A stretch of DNA of 64,000 nucleotides from Clostridium sp. (GTDB taxonomy: Bacteria > Bacillota > Clostridia > Clostridiales > Clostridiaceae), in contig JALENK010000072.1 in the NCBI GenBank assembly GCA_022767515.1, positions 45,387 to 109,386 of the forward strand. Reading direction: 5' to 3'. Below, piece by piece: positions 30,518-39,454 of the stretch. A program made the translations under genes and the position numbers. The notes below the pieces were generated by a model. The model worked only from the letters and a program-made list of their open reading frames with translations, was not told the origin of the DNA and made no database searches. Within the stretch, counting starts at the first letter, position 1. Each line of letters starts with the position of its first letter.

Positions 30518-30556
30518 AGGCAATATTCTAAGTTAGGCTAACCAAAAATATTGCCT
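30518..30556. repeat. Nested inverted repeat upstream of rho
   Basis: Outer 10-bp arms AGGCAATATT (30518-30527) and AATATTGCCT (30547-30556) enclose an inner GTTAG-G-CTAAC (30532-30542). It lies 34 bp after the stop of the 105-aa gene and 87 bp before rho. On the minus strand no U run follows, so it is not a standard terminator for that gene. Confidence 0.55.
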
Positions 30557-30589
30557 TTAATTTAATTGATATTATATCACATTTTATAT

Positions 30590-30907
30590 CTATATGATAT
30601 TATTGTTTAGTTTTGCTATTAATTCTTCTTCTAATTCAAAGTATCTTTCTCTAAAATCACGGTTAATTAAAAATTTTTCTTCTGCTTTTTGTATATTAAT
30701 TAATACTGAACGTTTAGTTTTATATTTAAATAACTCCTTTGTTCTAGGCATATCTATACACCTATATTTTTTAAAAAATAATAGTAATAAGTATTTATTT
30801 TCTTTTTTTCTTAAAAGATTAATAAAATCTGCCTTATCAATCCCATAATATGAAATTAATGTATTAATTATCAGTATATATTTATCAGAAATATTCAAAC
30901 TAACCAC
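30590..30907 (-). CDS. Small protein resembling DnaA domain IV
   Basis: 105 aa. From about residue 42 to 98 the sequence lines up without gaps with the DNA-binding domain IV of DnaA as I recall it: hydrophobic positions of LLFFKKYRCIDM, the LPEIG..FGG-like MPRTKELFKY, the RDHSTV-like KTKRSVLIN, then a charged helix EKFLINRDFRERYFEL. The exact RDHTTV residues that contact the DnaA box are not kept. No AAA+ domain is present. Could be a DNA-binding regulator of Trp-repressor fold. I assign no function. Confidence 0.7.
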   Translation of the reverse strand: MVSLNISDKYILIINTLISYYGIDKADFINLLRKKENKYLLLLFFKKYRCIDMPRTKELFKYKTKRSVLINIQKAEEKFLINRDFRERYFELEEELIAKLNNNII

Positions 30908-30955
30908 CTTCCTATAATTATATTATTGTCATAAATATAGGAAAATATTCATAAA

Positions 30956-31372
30956 CTATTGAGTTTTTACCACTAATACTAATGATGTGGATATAGAATC
31001 CTGACCACCAACAGACATATCATATTCAATTTCAACCTTAGCTCCATTTTCATTGGCATCTACAAATAAACTATTTGTAGATATTGTTATTTCAATAATT
31101 CCATATGGTGTACTATATAATGATACATTAGGATTATCCTCATCAAAATACATTTTTGTTTCGATTGTTCCTTCTCTTTCAAGAATAACCTCTTTATCTC
31201 TTATAGTTATTGTTGTTGTAGTTCCATCCATTCCAGACAACTCTGTTTCATCATATATAACCTTATATCCATCTTCTAATTTTATATACTCTCCTGGCGA
31301 TACAATTTCTATTTTGTCTTCATTTTCTAAGCTTGAACTACTAATTACATTCACTATTGCTTTTTTTCCCAT
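30956..31372 (-). CDS. DUF1934 (YwiB) family protein
   Basis: 138 aa, beta-rich, probably a small lipocalin-like barrel. Family features: AIVNVISSS, a GYKVIYDETELSGMDGT segment, VILEREGTIETKMYFD, TPYGIIEITISTNSL and IEYDMSVGG. Cytoplasmic, no signal peptide. Role unknown. It is 11 bp downstream of the PP-loop gene, so the two are probably co-transcribed. Confidence 0.85.
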   Translation of the reverse strand: MGKKAIVNVISSSSLENEDKIEIVSPGEYIKLEDGYKVIYDETELSGMDGTTTTITIRDKEVILEREGTIETKMYFDEDNPNVSLYSTPYGIIEITISTNSLFVDANENGAKVEIEYDMSVGGQDSISTSLVLVVKTQ

Positions 31373-31383
31373 ATCTTCCCCCC

Positions 31384-32376
31384 CTATTTACTTTGTATAA
31401 TATAAGCATCAATTTCTTCTTGAGTAGCTGGCTTAACTGCTAATTCATCACTAAATTTAGTACCATAATTTCCATACTTGACCTTTACAGAATCCAAATC
31501 TTTTCCCTTACTATATCTAGCAACTATCTTACATGCAAATTCTTTATCAGCCTCACTGCAGACTCCATAAATTATTCCCATAGCTCCCATATGGCTTGAA
31601 GGTATAAATAAGATATGTTCCTTTGTTAATATCTTTTTCACTGCTTCTGCTTCTTCTCCAGTTCTTGTAACTATAACCTCAGTACCATTAGGTGTAGCAA
31701 AATGCCTTCCATAATCTAGTAATTTAATTTCTTCTACTGTAACTGAATTTTGATTTTTTTGAAGCAATCTCTTTAATCTAAAAGCAAAGTTAGGCTCTGT
31801 TAGCTTACATCCTCCAGCTGGTGATGGATAATCCTTTATATTATACTTTTCTGCAAGCTCCATTTGAACCTTTCTACTTCTTCCAGATATATTTAATAGC
31901 TTACTTCTATCTACAAGTCCATCTAGTTCCATTTGTGTTGGCTCTAAATTCAAAGCACAAAGTGGTCTTAATATTTTATCAGCATAACCAGATTCTTTCT
32001 TAACCACATTCAATGCTTGCTTATTTTGGGACATTGGTCTTTGATTTAATACCTCTCCTGTTATTATGAAATCTGCATCAAACTTTTCTAACAATTTTCC
32101 AGAATAGTTCATCATCATTGCATGACAATCAATACAAGGATTGATATTTTTACCATATCCATGCTTTGGATTCTTAACCATTTCTAAATGTTCTTCTGAA
32201 AAATCAACAACTTCTAATCTAATACCTATCTGCTTACACATTCTTTCAGCATTTTTCTCTCCAAAGAAATATGATTTATAGCAAATTCCTATAACTTCTA
32301 TTCCTTGGTCCTTTATTAATTTAGCTGCTAATATACTGTCAAGACCACCTGACAACATTGCTAATGCTCTAGTCAT
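31384..32376 (-). CDS. PP-loop ATPase, tRNA-thiolation-like
   Basis: 330 aa. An N-terminal PP-loop SGGLDS (9-14) shows an ATP pyrophosphatase that adenylates its substrate. Cys motif NPCIDCHAMM and a later SPAGGCKLTEP supply possible catalytic Cys, as in MnmA/ThiI thiolases. The C-terminal region (about 215-330) resembles a NFACT-R-type RNA-binding domain, which fits short ThiI-like proteins of clostridia. Probable tRNA sulfur transfer; the exact base is not determined. The ATG at 32376 follows TTGGAGGAAAACAT. Confidence 0.8.
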   Translation of the reverse strand: MTRALAMLSGGLDSILAAKLIKDQGIEVIGICYKSYFFGEKNAERMCKQIGIRLEVVDFSEEHLEMVKNPKHGYGKNINPCIDCHAMMMNYSGKLLEKFDADFIITGEVLNQRPMSQNKQALNVVKKESGYADKILRPLCALNLEPTQMELDGLVDRSKLLNISGRSRKVQMELAEKYNIKDYPSPAGGCKLTEPNFAFRLKRLLQKNQNSVTVEEIKLLDYGRHFATPNGTEVIVTRTGEEAEAVKKILTKEHILFIPSSHMGAMGIIYGVCSEADKEFACKIVARYSKGKDLDSVKVKYGNYGTKFSDELAVKPATQEEIDAYIIQSK

Positions 32377-32447
32377 ATATGTTTTCCTCCAATTTTTCTA
32401 CTATAACTTATAGTTTATGATTATTATTGTTATTAATCAAGTTAAAT

Positions 32448-33044
32448 TTACGAAAATAATCCTTTAATCCATTCTACCACCTTAAACTTAACCTTTACTT
32501 CTTCTTCAATATACTCATTAAGTTTTTCTGTATTTTGCTCACTTTTTACATTTTCTTTTGTTTCATCTGCAAAACATAATGGTGGAAACATTACACACCA
32601 CCAATTATGACCCTCTCCATTTCCTATTATTATTCTATATGCTTCATAATTACCTTGAGGGAAAATAATATTACCATATTCCTTTTCAGGAAAATTTTCT
32701 CTTGATAATCTACTCTCTACGCTATAGTTATATCCATTCTGCTTTATTACTTTATTTACTAATTTTATTACCTCATCATTTTTTTCTTTGATTATTTTTC
32801 TCGACTCATCTAAATTCTTAACATCTTTCATATAAGGATATAAATAATTAATTACAACATCTCTAACCTTTAATTTCAATTTTTGATCTTCATCTGAATC
32901 ACTATTAGCTATTACATGAAATCTAATTACAATATCATTTATAATATTATAATCATACTCGACTTTATTTTGATTTAAACTGCAGCCACTAAAAAAACTA
33001 ATTAAACATAATATTAACACTAATATAAATTTTTTTAACCCCAT
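32448..33044 (-). CDS. spoIIR: Stage II sporulation protein R
   Basis: Forespore-made signal that crosses into the intermembrane space and triggers SpoIIGA to process pro-sigma-E in the mother cell. The SpoIIR domain is clear: IVIRFHVIANSDSDEDQ, LKLKVRDVVINYL and a Cys pair region NWWCVMFPPLCF. The N-terminus (MGLKKFILVLILCLISFFSGC) looks like a lipoprotein signal with Cys21. 198 aa. A sigma-F-type promoter is upstream, the expected control. Confidence 0.95.
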   Translation of the reverse strand: MGLKKFILVLILCLISFFSGCSLNQNKVEYDYNIINDIVIRFHVIANSDSDEDQKLKLKVRDVVINYLYPYMKDVKNLDESRKIIKEKNDEVIKLVNKVIKQNGYNYSVESRLSRENFPEKEYGNIIFPQGNYEAYRIIIGNGEGHNWWCVMFPPLCFADETKENVKSEQNTEKLNEYIEEEVKVKFKVVEWIKGLFS

Positions 33045-33066
33045 AATAAAACCTCCTTATAGAGGT

Positions 33067-33095
33067 AATTATCTCCACAAGAAGGTATTTTATAC
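33067..33095 (-). promoter_or_regulatory. Sigma-F type promoter of spoIIR
   Basis: On the minus strand GTATA (33091-33095), 14 bp, then GGAGATAATT (33067-33076). Both boxes fit the sigma-F consensus (GYWTA and GGNRANANTW) fully, and the spacing matches the one before spoIIQ. Confidence 0.72.
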
Positions 33096-33098
33096 ATA

Positions 33099-33941
33099 TT
33101 ATTTTGTTCTAGTTATAAAAACGTCTTTATACTTCTTTTTCATTTCTTCAAAACATAACTGTGCTTTATACATATCATTAAAAAAAGCAAATACACTCGG
33201 ACCACTTCCACTCATCATAGTTCCAACTGCTCCATAATTAATCATTTGACACTTTATATTATTAATGACTGGAAATTTTCTTAAAGTAACATTTTCAAGT
33301 AAATTTTTCATATTACTACAAACAGAATTTAAATCATATACTTTCATAGCAGAAATTATTCTTTCTGTTTTAGGATGAATAATTGCCTTATTTATATCAA
33401 ATGCCTTATATACGTCTTTAGTTGATACTGCAAACGGTGGCTTAACCAAAACTACTATTTGATTTTTAAACGGCGGAAGTTTAGTAATCTCTTCGCCTAT
33501 TCCTTCACACAATGCTGTACCACCTTGTAAACAATACGGAACATCTGCACCTAGCTTAACACCTATTTCCATAAGTTCACTCATAGGAGCATTAACCTTA
33601 AACAACTTATTCATACTCCTAAGTACTGCTGCACAGTCAGTACTTCCTCCAGCAAGCCCTGCTGATACTGGTATATTTTTTCTAATATCTATTCTTACGC
33701 CTTGATTTATATTATATTTATCCTTAAATGCCTTTGCTGCTTTATATGCTAAATTCCTTTCATCTGTAGGAACAAAAGCCTTATTACAAGTTATTTTAAT
33801 CCCCTCATCTATCTTAGTTAGTTCAATTTCATCATATAACTCTATATTCTGCATTATCATTCTTAGTAAATGATATCCATCATCTCTTTTTCCTACAACA
33901 TCTAAAGAAATATTTATTTTAGCATACGCCTTCTCTATCAT
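33099..33941 (-). CDS. ispE: 4-diphosphocytidyl-2-C-methyl-D-erythritol kinase
   Basis: GHMP kinase of the MEP isoprenoid pathway. AKINISLDVVGKRDDGYH with the substrate-binding residues, the ATP loop PVSAGLAGGSTDCAAV, and SGSGPSVFAFF. The longest frame starts at GTG 33959, but AAAGGA lies between it and the ATG at 33939-33941; the latter gives 280 aa and starts MIEKAYAKIN. It lies between spoIIR and cphA in the same direction. Confidence 0.95.
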   Translation of the reverse strand: MIEKAYAKINISLDVVGKRDDGYHLLRMIMQNIELYDEIELTKIDEGIKITCNKAFVPTDERNLAYKAAKAFKDKYNINQGVRIDIRKNIPVSAGLAGGSTDCAAVLRSMNKLFKVNAPMSELMEIGVKLGADVPYCLQGGTALCEGIGEEITKLPPFKNQIVVLVKPPFAVSTKDVYKAFDINKAIIHPKTERIISAMKVYDLNSVCSNMKNLLENVTLRKFPVINNIKCQMINYGAVGTMMSGSGPSVFAFFNDMYKAQLCFEEMKKKYKDVFITRTK

Positions 33942-34033
33942 ATCTATGTATCCTTTCACTTTCTCATTATAATAGATAATTTTATCATATTAATAAAAAT
34001 ATGTGAACTAATTCATACTTAACAAAAATCACA

Positions 34034-36646
34034 TTAGATATTAATTATTTTTAACTCAGTAGAGGCTACTTCTAATTCATTTAAATATTGAATCAATAAA
34101 TCTATTTTCTCATAAAAAACCACTATAACATCACCAGGTTCTGCTACTTTAAAAATATTTTTAAACGCTTCTAACTCATCTAGTATTATTTTTATGTCTT
34201 TTAAATTAGTTCTCACTCCTTTTTCTAGAATTTTAGCTACTTCACCTTCTTTTCTTCCTCTCCTGTCTTTATCTTCTTTTATAATAACCTTATCAAAGCT
34301 CTTACCACATAATGTACCAATTTTTAATATATCCTCATCCTTTCTATCTCCCGGTACTCCAATTACCCCAAAAATATGTTTATTGGCTATCTTTTTTATA
34401 GCTTTAATAACAGAATTATACCCTTCTATATTATGACCATAATCTAAAATTACCTTTATTCCATTTATTTCATGAATATTAAATCTTCCCATATTATATT
34501 TACTATTTAATTTATATGTTTTTAATCCTCTAATAATTGATTTATAATCAACCTTTAAAGCAACTAAACAAGCACAAGCTGATAATACATTCTCTATATT
34601 AAACTCTAATATTCCATTAAGTGTAATTGGAATGTTATTTATTTTAATAAGCTTTATAAATTTTCCTTCTTCATATAATGTTAAATAATCATTTTCAATA
34701 TAAATAGCTATATTGTTAGATTTTATTGCTTCTTTAATAAATTTATTATTGCTACTCTTTGAGAAATATATTATATTCTTCTCTTTTATTCTTTTAACTA
34801 CCTTCAAACTCCATTTATCATCAGCATTAATAACAACATAGCCATCTTCCTTGACTGCTTCTGCTACTAAGGATTTTACTAAAACCATTTCCTCCATTGA
34901 TTCTACAGAATCAATCCCCAAATGATCTTCAGTAATATTAGTTATAACAGCAACATCAGCTAAATCATATGCCAAACCATTTCTGATAATTCCACCTCTT
35001 GCTGTTTCTAAAACTGCTACCTCGACTTCTCTATTTTGAAGCACAGTTTGGGCACTATAAAATCCAGTATCATCACCACAATCTATACACGTATCACCTA
35101 TATATATACCCTCAGTTGAGGTCATTCCAACAATTAATCCTGTATTTTTCAAAATATGAGAAATCATTCTAGTAGTTGTTGTTTTACCGTTGGTTCCTGT
35201 TATTGATATAACCGGAATATTAATAGGGACTCCATTATATTGAAGCTTTAAAATTGCTTCACCTACGTCCCTAGACCTACCCTCTAGTGGAAATTCATGC
35301 ATCCTTATTCCAGGTGCAGAATTAACCTCAATAATACCTCCCTGACCTATCAAAGGTTTAGATATATCTAGTGCCTTAATATCAATACCACATATATCTA
35401 ATCCTATCGTTTTAGCCGCTCTTATACATAACTCTATATTTTCTTTACATATATCATCACTACAATCCACAGCAATAGCGCCTTTAGATAAATTAGCTGT
35501 TTCCCTAAGCAATATCTTTTGATTTATATCAGGTATAGTTTGTAGTTCATATCCCTGTTTTTTTATTTCTTCTAATAACTCCTCTTCTATTTTAATTTTA
35601 GTTAAAGGTTTCTCATGACCAAATCCTCTATTAGGATCATCATTTATTAGTCTAATCAACTCTCTGATGCTATGAACTCCATCACCAATTATAAAAGGTG
35701 GTATCCTCAAAGATACTGCAACTACCTCATAATTAACTACGCAAACTCGATAATCATATCCTCTAACACTCTCTTCTAGCATTAATTCATCATATTTTCT
35801 TTTCATTGAATTATATTTAATTACTAATTCCTTCTCATTTTGAATGTTCAAAACTACCCCATCTCCCTTTGAACCATAACGAGGTTTTAAAACTAAAGGA
35901 TAACCTATCTTCCTAGCATTCTTTATTAAATTTAAAACATTATTAGCCTTAATTCCTTTAGGTACTGGAATATTTTGATTTATTAAAAGTTGTTTTGTTA
36001 TAATCTTATCTGAAGCTATATCAGATGCTATACAACTTGTATCATTACCTATTGTAGCTTCAATATATCTCAATTGTTTACCATATCCAATTTGATAAAT
36101 ACTACCATCTCCAATTTGTGAAACTGGAAGACCATATCTCTCCGCTGCCATTTTTATAGCCCTTGTACTCGGTCCTATTATTTCACTATTGTATATTTTC
36201 TGTAATATTCTCATTCTACCCAAGAAATCTATTTTTTTATTATTAATTAATGAATTAATCAAATCTACTGCAAGATGGGCTGCTTCAATTGCTACTTTTA
36301 CATATTCGTACTGAAAAACAATATAATATAATTCTCCTTGTATTTCCCTAGATTTACCATAACAAACTTCTATATTAAGCCTATTTTGAATTGCTATAAT
36401 GATATGTTCACATATATGAGCTAAATAAGTCCCTTCTGAAAGTCTCTTTACAAATCCATGCTCTTCATCTATACCACATCTATGTTCTTTCAATTCTGGT
36501 AAATTACTTAATAATCTTGAGTTAAAGCCTTCTATATCTTTACTAGGTATATTGGCATAGCCACATAAATCCACATCTAGTCTTATACACTTTTTATGAG
36601 AATAAATATTTCTTCCTTTAAAAACTTTACTTTTTATTATTTTCAT
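34034..36646 (-). CDS. cphA: Cyanophycin synthetase
   Basis: Joins Asp and Arg into multi-L-arginyl-poly-L-aspartate. N-terminal CphA domain (1-160), ATP-grasp domain (about 210-480: LKPRYGSKGDGV, EESVRGYDYRV) and Mur-ligase domain with P-loop ITGTNGKTTTTRM (Lys about 487) and AVLETARGGI. 870 aa, the usual size. The partner cphB lies just upstream. Cyanophycin genes are known in some clostridia, where work in C. perfringens (recalled, not checked) linked the polymer to spore assembly. Confidence 0.96.
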   Translation of the reverse strand: MKIIKSKVFKGRNIYSHKKCIRLDVDLCGYANIPSKDIEGFNSRLLSNLPELKEHRCGIDEEHGFVKRLSEGTYLAHICEHIIIAIQNRLNIEVCYGKSREIQGELYYIVFQYEYVKVAIEAAHLAVDLINSLINNKKIDFLGRMRILQKIYNSEIIGPSTRAIKMAAERYGLPVSQIGDGSIYQIGYGKQLRYIEATIGNDTSCIASDIASDKIITKQLLINQNIPVPKGIKANNVLNLIKNARKIGYPLVLKPRYGSKGDGVVLNIQNEKELVIKYNSMKRKYDELMLEESVRGYDYRVCVVNYEVVAVSLRIPPFIIGDGVHSIRELIRLINDDPNRGFGHEKPLTKIKIEEELLEEIKKQGYELQTIPDINQKILLRETANLSKGAIAVDCSDDICKENIELCIRAAKTIGLDICGIDIKALDISKPLIGQGGIIEVNSAPGIRMHEFPLEGRSRDVGEAILKLQYNGVPINIPVISITGTNGKTTTTRMISHILKNTGLIVGMTSTEGIYIGDTCIDCGDDTGFYSAQTVLQNREVEVAVLETARGGIIRNGLAYDLADVAVITNITEDHLGIDSVESMEEMVLVKSLVAEAVKEDGYVVINADDKWSLKVVKRIKEKNIIYFSKSSNNKFIKEAIKSNNIAIYIENDYLTLYEEGKFIKLIKINNIPITLNGILEFNIENVLSACACLVALKVDYKSIIRGLKTYKLNSKYNMGRFNIHEINGIKVILDYGHNIEGYNSVIKAIKKIANKHIFGVIGVPGDRKDEDILKIGTLCGKSFDKVIIKEDKDRRGRKEGEVAKILEKGVRTNLKDIKIILDELEAFKNIFKVAEPGDVIVVFYEKIDLLIQYLNELEVASTELKIINI

Positions 36647-36710
36647 CTTATGAATACCACTATAATATTTATAATGGTACCTCCCTTCTTTAATTTTTAA
36701 CTATTATTTA

Positions 36711-37514
36711 CTACTCATATGTCTTTTTAGTAATAATATTAAATTTATTGCCTTTTTTTAAAACATTAACTTTTATATTGTAAATACTTAAAACTTCGCT
36801 TACATTCTGTTCAGAAACATTTGTATATGTAATATCACTACCATCAATAAAATAAACAGCTCCCTCGCCTATAATCTGAACCATTCCTTCCTTAGTCACA
36901 ACAATAGCTGTATTTTCATCAATTCCAATTCCTAAAATTTGAGGATTTTGAGCTATTGCTGAAAATAATCTACCAATTCTTCCTCTTTGAGCGAAATGTT
37001 GATCAATAATAATTCTGTCAATAAACCCAAGCCCTGGTGCCATACTTATACTACATTTTCTTGGTGATTCTTCATCATCTCCACCCACTATCATAGTTTC
37101 ACTCATAACAGATGCCCCTGCTGATGTCCCTACTAAAAAAACTCCTTTTTCTGCTAATTCAATAAGTTTGGAATATACTGGGGAGCCACCTATTAAACTA
37201 GTAATTCTAAGTTGGTCTCCACCAGTAAAGAAAATAAGATTTGCTTTATTAACTAATTGAACATTATTTTCCAAATAAGCATCACATCTTTCATTTATTT
37301 TTAAAAATAAAATATTCTTAATTCCTAATCCTCCAAACACTCTTTTATATTTTTTACACATTTCCTCAGGATATTCAGATGCTACGGCTGTTATTAGCAA
37401 AATATCCTTTTCCTTATCAATCCTACTGCATACATATTTTAAAATCTCTTTTTTCCCTTCTTTATCTTCAGCACCACCAATAATAATTAAATTTGCTTTT
37501 ATTTTATCAACCAT
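36711..37514 (-). CDS. cphB: Cyanophycinase
   Basis: Serine peptidase of family S51 that cuts cyanophycin to beta-Asp-Arg dipeptides. GGAEDKEGKKEIL, FFTGGDQLRITSLIGGS, and the nucleophile Ser131 in FLVGTSAGASVM. Substrate-side DQHFAQRGRIGRL is intact. 267 aa, cytosolic: no signal peptide. Upstream of cphA by 65 bp, so synthesis and breakdown genes are probably co-expressed. Confidence 0.95.
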   Translation of the reverse strand: MVDKIKANLIIIGGAEDKEGKKEILKYVCSRIDKEKDILLITAVASEYPEEMCKKYKRVFGGLGIKNILFLKINERCDAYLENNVQLVNKANLIFFTGGDQLRITSLIGGSPVYSKLIELAEKGVFLVGTSAGASVMSETMIVGGDDEESPRKCSISMAPGLGFIDRIIIDQHFAQRGRIGRLFSAIAQNPQILGIGIDENTAIVVTKEGMVQIIGEGAVYFIDGSDITYTNVSEQNVSEVLSIYNIKVNVLKKGNKFNIITKKTYE

Positions 37515-37568
37515 TTTTTCACCTCAAATCATACATTTTTAGTATTCCCTATAAACATTATCTTATAC

Positions 37569-37606
37569 AAAAAAAAATTACTGAAATATAACTATTTCAG
37601 TAATTT
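37569..37606 (-). terminator. Terminator of sipL
   Basis: A 14-bp stem AAATTACTGAAATA with TATTTCAGTAATTT and a 4-nt loop, followed on the minus strand by nine T. It separates sipL from cphBA. Confidence 0.92.
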
Positions 37607-37643
37607 AGTACACAATGTGATAAGCTAACCTAAAGCTTTTTGC

Positions 37644-39212
37644 TTAAAATATGGCTCTTCCTGGAATAATAAGCTTTTCTCCTGCCACTATATAATCTGG
37701 GTCTTGAATATCATTTAATTTGACAATATCGCTAATTGTTGTTTTATATTTTTTTGCAAGCTTCCATAATGTATCGCCTTCTTCTATAACATAAATTATC
37801 ACACTTGAATTAATCTTCTCCACCTCTTCTTCCTCTTCAATTACATCTTCAATAAAAACTTTTTTCTCTAAGTAATTTGCATTTCCTGTTGAAGTTAATG
37901 ATATTTTTATTGCTACCGAATTCCCCTCAACTACTGCTTCAATATCCTCAATGTCACATTTAATTATTAACTTAAATTCATCTTCATCATTTGGTATTTC
38001 CATATTAAACTCATATGGAATTTGACCATTTATAGCTGTATATTTTATTTCCTCACTATTTGTACTGCAAACAATTCCTATTTCAATCATTCCATCAATA
38101 GTTACTATTCCATCAGATTCAACTTGATTTAAACTAAGTATTCTTCCCGTAATATTTTCTACCCTTATTAATTTAAAACTATTATCCTCATTATCAATAT
38201 TATTTTTAATTATTACTTCCTTATCGCTTAGCTTTTTGACTACTCCTACTTCATACTCAGATTTACTAATTGTTACCAAATTTTTTGTAGAATATACATC
38301 TTTTATTAATTCTATATTGTCACTTGCATAAATTTTAACTTTTGCCTTAACTACTAAATTTAAATTAATAATCCTAGTCTCACCTAAATCATCTTCTTTT
38401 AATTGCACCTCAACACTATTAACCTTAAACTCTACTTGAAAATTTAGTTTTTCTAAGCTCTCAATCATTAATTCTTGATCCTTAGAAATATAAATATCAG
38501 ATTCAATCTCAGAAATCTCTTTAAAATCTGAACTAAAGTATATAAATTTCACTCTGCAATAGCTAGATAAACTAATTTTGCCATCAGATGCCCTTATTTC
38601 TTTTTTATAAAGCTTAGTATCTATAGCCAATATCTTTCCAATAGCAGGCTTATCCATTCCTATTCTTATTTCTGTATTATTTTCAATGTCATATTCATTA
38701 TCCAATACTATTTTATTTATTATTTCTTCTTCCTTAAGCATCTGTACATTTTCCTCTGTAGTTTCAATATCCTTAACATAATCAACCTCTATTTTCTTAT
38801 AAATAATCCAGCCTATATTTATATTTCCCTGTATTTCTATTTTTCTCTCATTCATAACTCTTGCTTCAATATGTTCCATTTTGCATTCAACATCACATTT
38901 AATTTTATGTTCACTTTCATCAATCATAATATTTTCTGTAAATTTTTCAGTATAATGTACAGAATTTAATATTACCTCATTATCTCTTGGTACATATAGA
39001 ATATTGTACTTTATATAACCTTCAACTACTATTTTATCTGAAAGTATCTCTTTACTTGTAATTATAGGCATTGCTTCTACTGATAATATTTTATCTACAT
39101 CTTGTTGTGTATCAGGAATTAAATATTCTTCCCTTTTTATTATTTCTGTTTTTTTTTCTTCTACTAATCTTTGGAATTGTAATTTGTCTTTTATTACATT
39201 TAGCTTAGACAT
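37644..39212 (-). CDS. sipL: SpoIVA-interacting coat protein SipL (SPOCS domain plus LysM)
   Basis: Clostridial spore coat basement protein that binds SpoIVA. 522 aa: DUF3794/SPOCS beta domains over about 30-130, 160-300 and 330-440, with the EEYLIPDTQQDVDKILSVE segment, then an acidic linker and a C-terminal LysM (about 470-517) with YVIEEGDTLWKLAKKYKT and DYIVAGEKLIIPG. ATG follows AGGAGAA. It stands alone with its own terminator, and is divergent from the candidate small RNA. Confidence 0.95.
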   Translation of the reverse strand: MSKLNVIKDKLQFQRLVEEKKTEIIKREEYLIPDTQQDVDKILSVEAMPIITSKEILSDKIVVEGYIKYNILYVPRDNEVILNSVHYTEKFTENIMIDESEHKIKCDVECKMEHIEARVMNERKIEIQGNINIGWIIYKKIEVDYVKDIETTEENVQMLKEEEIINKIVLDNEYDIENNTEIRIGMDKPAIGKILAIDTKLYKKEIRASDGKISLSSYCRVKFIYFSSDFKEISEIESDIYISKDQELMIESLEKLNFQVEFKVNSVEVQLKEDDLGETRIINLNLVVKAKVKIYASDNIELIKDVYSTKNLVTISKSEYEVGVVKKLSDKEVIIKNNIDNEDNSFKLIRVENITGRILSLNQVESDGIVTIDGMIEIGIVCSTNSEEIKYTAINGQIPYEFNMEIPNDEDEFKLIIKCDIEDIEAVVEGNSVAIKISLTSTGNANYLEKKVFIEDVIEEEEEVEKINSSVIIYVIEEGDTLWKLAKKYKTTISDIVKLNDIQDPDYIVAGEKLIIPGRAIF

Positions 39213-39332
39213 TCCATTTCTCCTAAATATTTATTATTAAATATATAAATGTCAACTTATTTATATTACAAAATTTTTTTCAACATATTTATCCTAGTTT
39301 TCTATATTTTTTTATTTTTTTTATAAATATTG

Positions 39333-39361
39333 TTGACAAATCAATTTTAATGTCGTATTAT
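39333..39361 (+). promoter_or_regulatory. Strong sigma-A promoter in the sipL-yabG gap, plus strand
   Basis: A perfect TTGACA (39333-39338), exact 17-bp spacer and TATTAT (39356-39361) on the plus strand, where no protein gene lies downstream in that direction. An intrinsic terminator with a T run follows 62 bp later. Confidence 0.8.
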
Positions 39362-39367
39362 AAAAAT

Positions 39368-39454
39368 GGTTATTGACCATATAACCTCTCATAAATTCTC
39401 AATACCCTTTTATACCATAGTTGAAAGATGGATACCCACCATCTTTCTTTTTTT
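39368..39454 (+). ncRNA. Candidate small RNA between sipL and yabG
   Basis: About 87 nt, defined by the promoter above and the terminator at 39423-39454. A 5' hairpin GGTTAT/ATAACC (39368-39373 with 39381-39386) can compete with ATGGT/ACCAT (39366-39370 with 39376-39380). A single-stranded, pyrimidine-rich middle follows, then the terminator hairpin. It diverges from sipL and converges on yabG, overlapping only the yabG stop codon. I do not recognise an Rfam family. Both signals are directly visible; expression is inference. Confidence 0.6.
39423..39454 (+). terminator. Terminator of the candidate small RNA
   Basis: A 9-bp perfect stem GAAAGATGG with CCATCTTTC, a 7-nt loop and seven T on the plus strand. 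On the minus strand the stem is followed by CAACTATGG, not T, so it does not serve yabG. Confidence 0.85.

Noticed and set aside
39250..39255. TTGACA on the minus strand as a sipL promoter
   Set aside because: The box is perfect, but at 17 bp the -10 reads AAATAT. Too weak to list; sipL is expected to use sigma-E.
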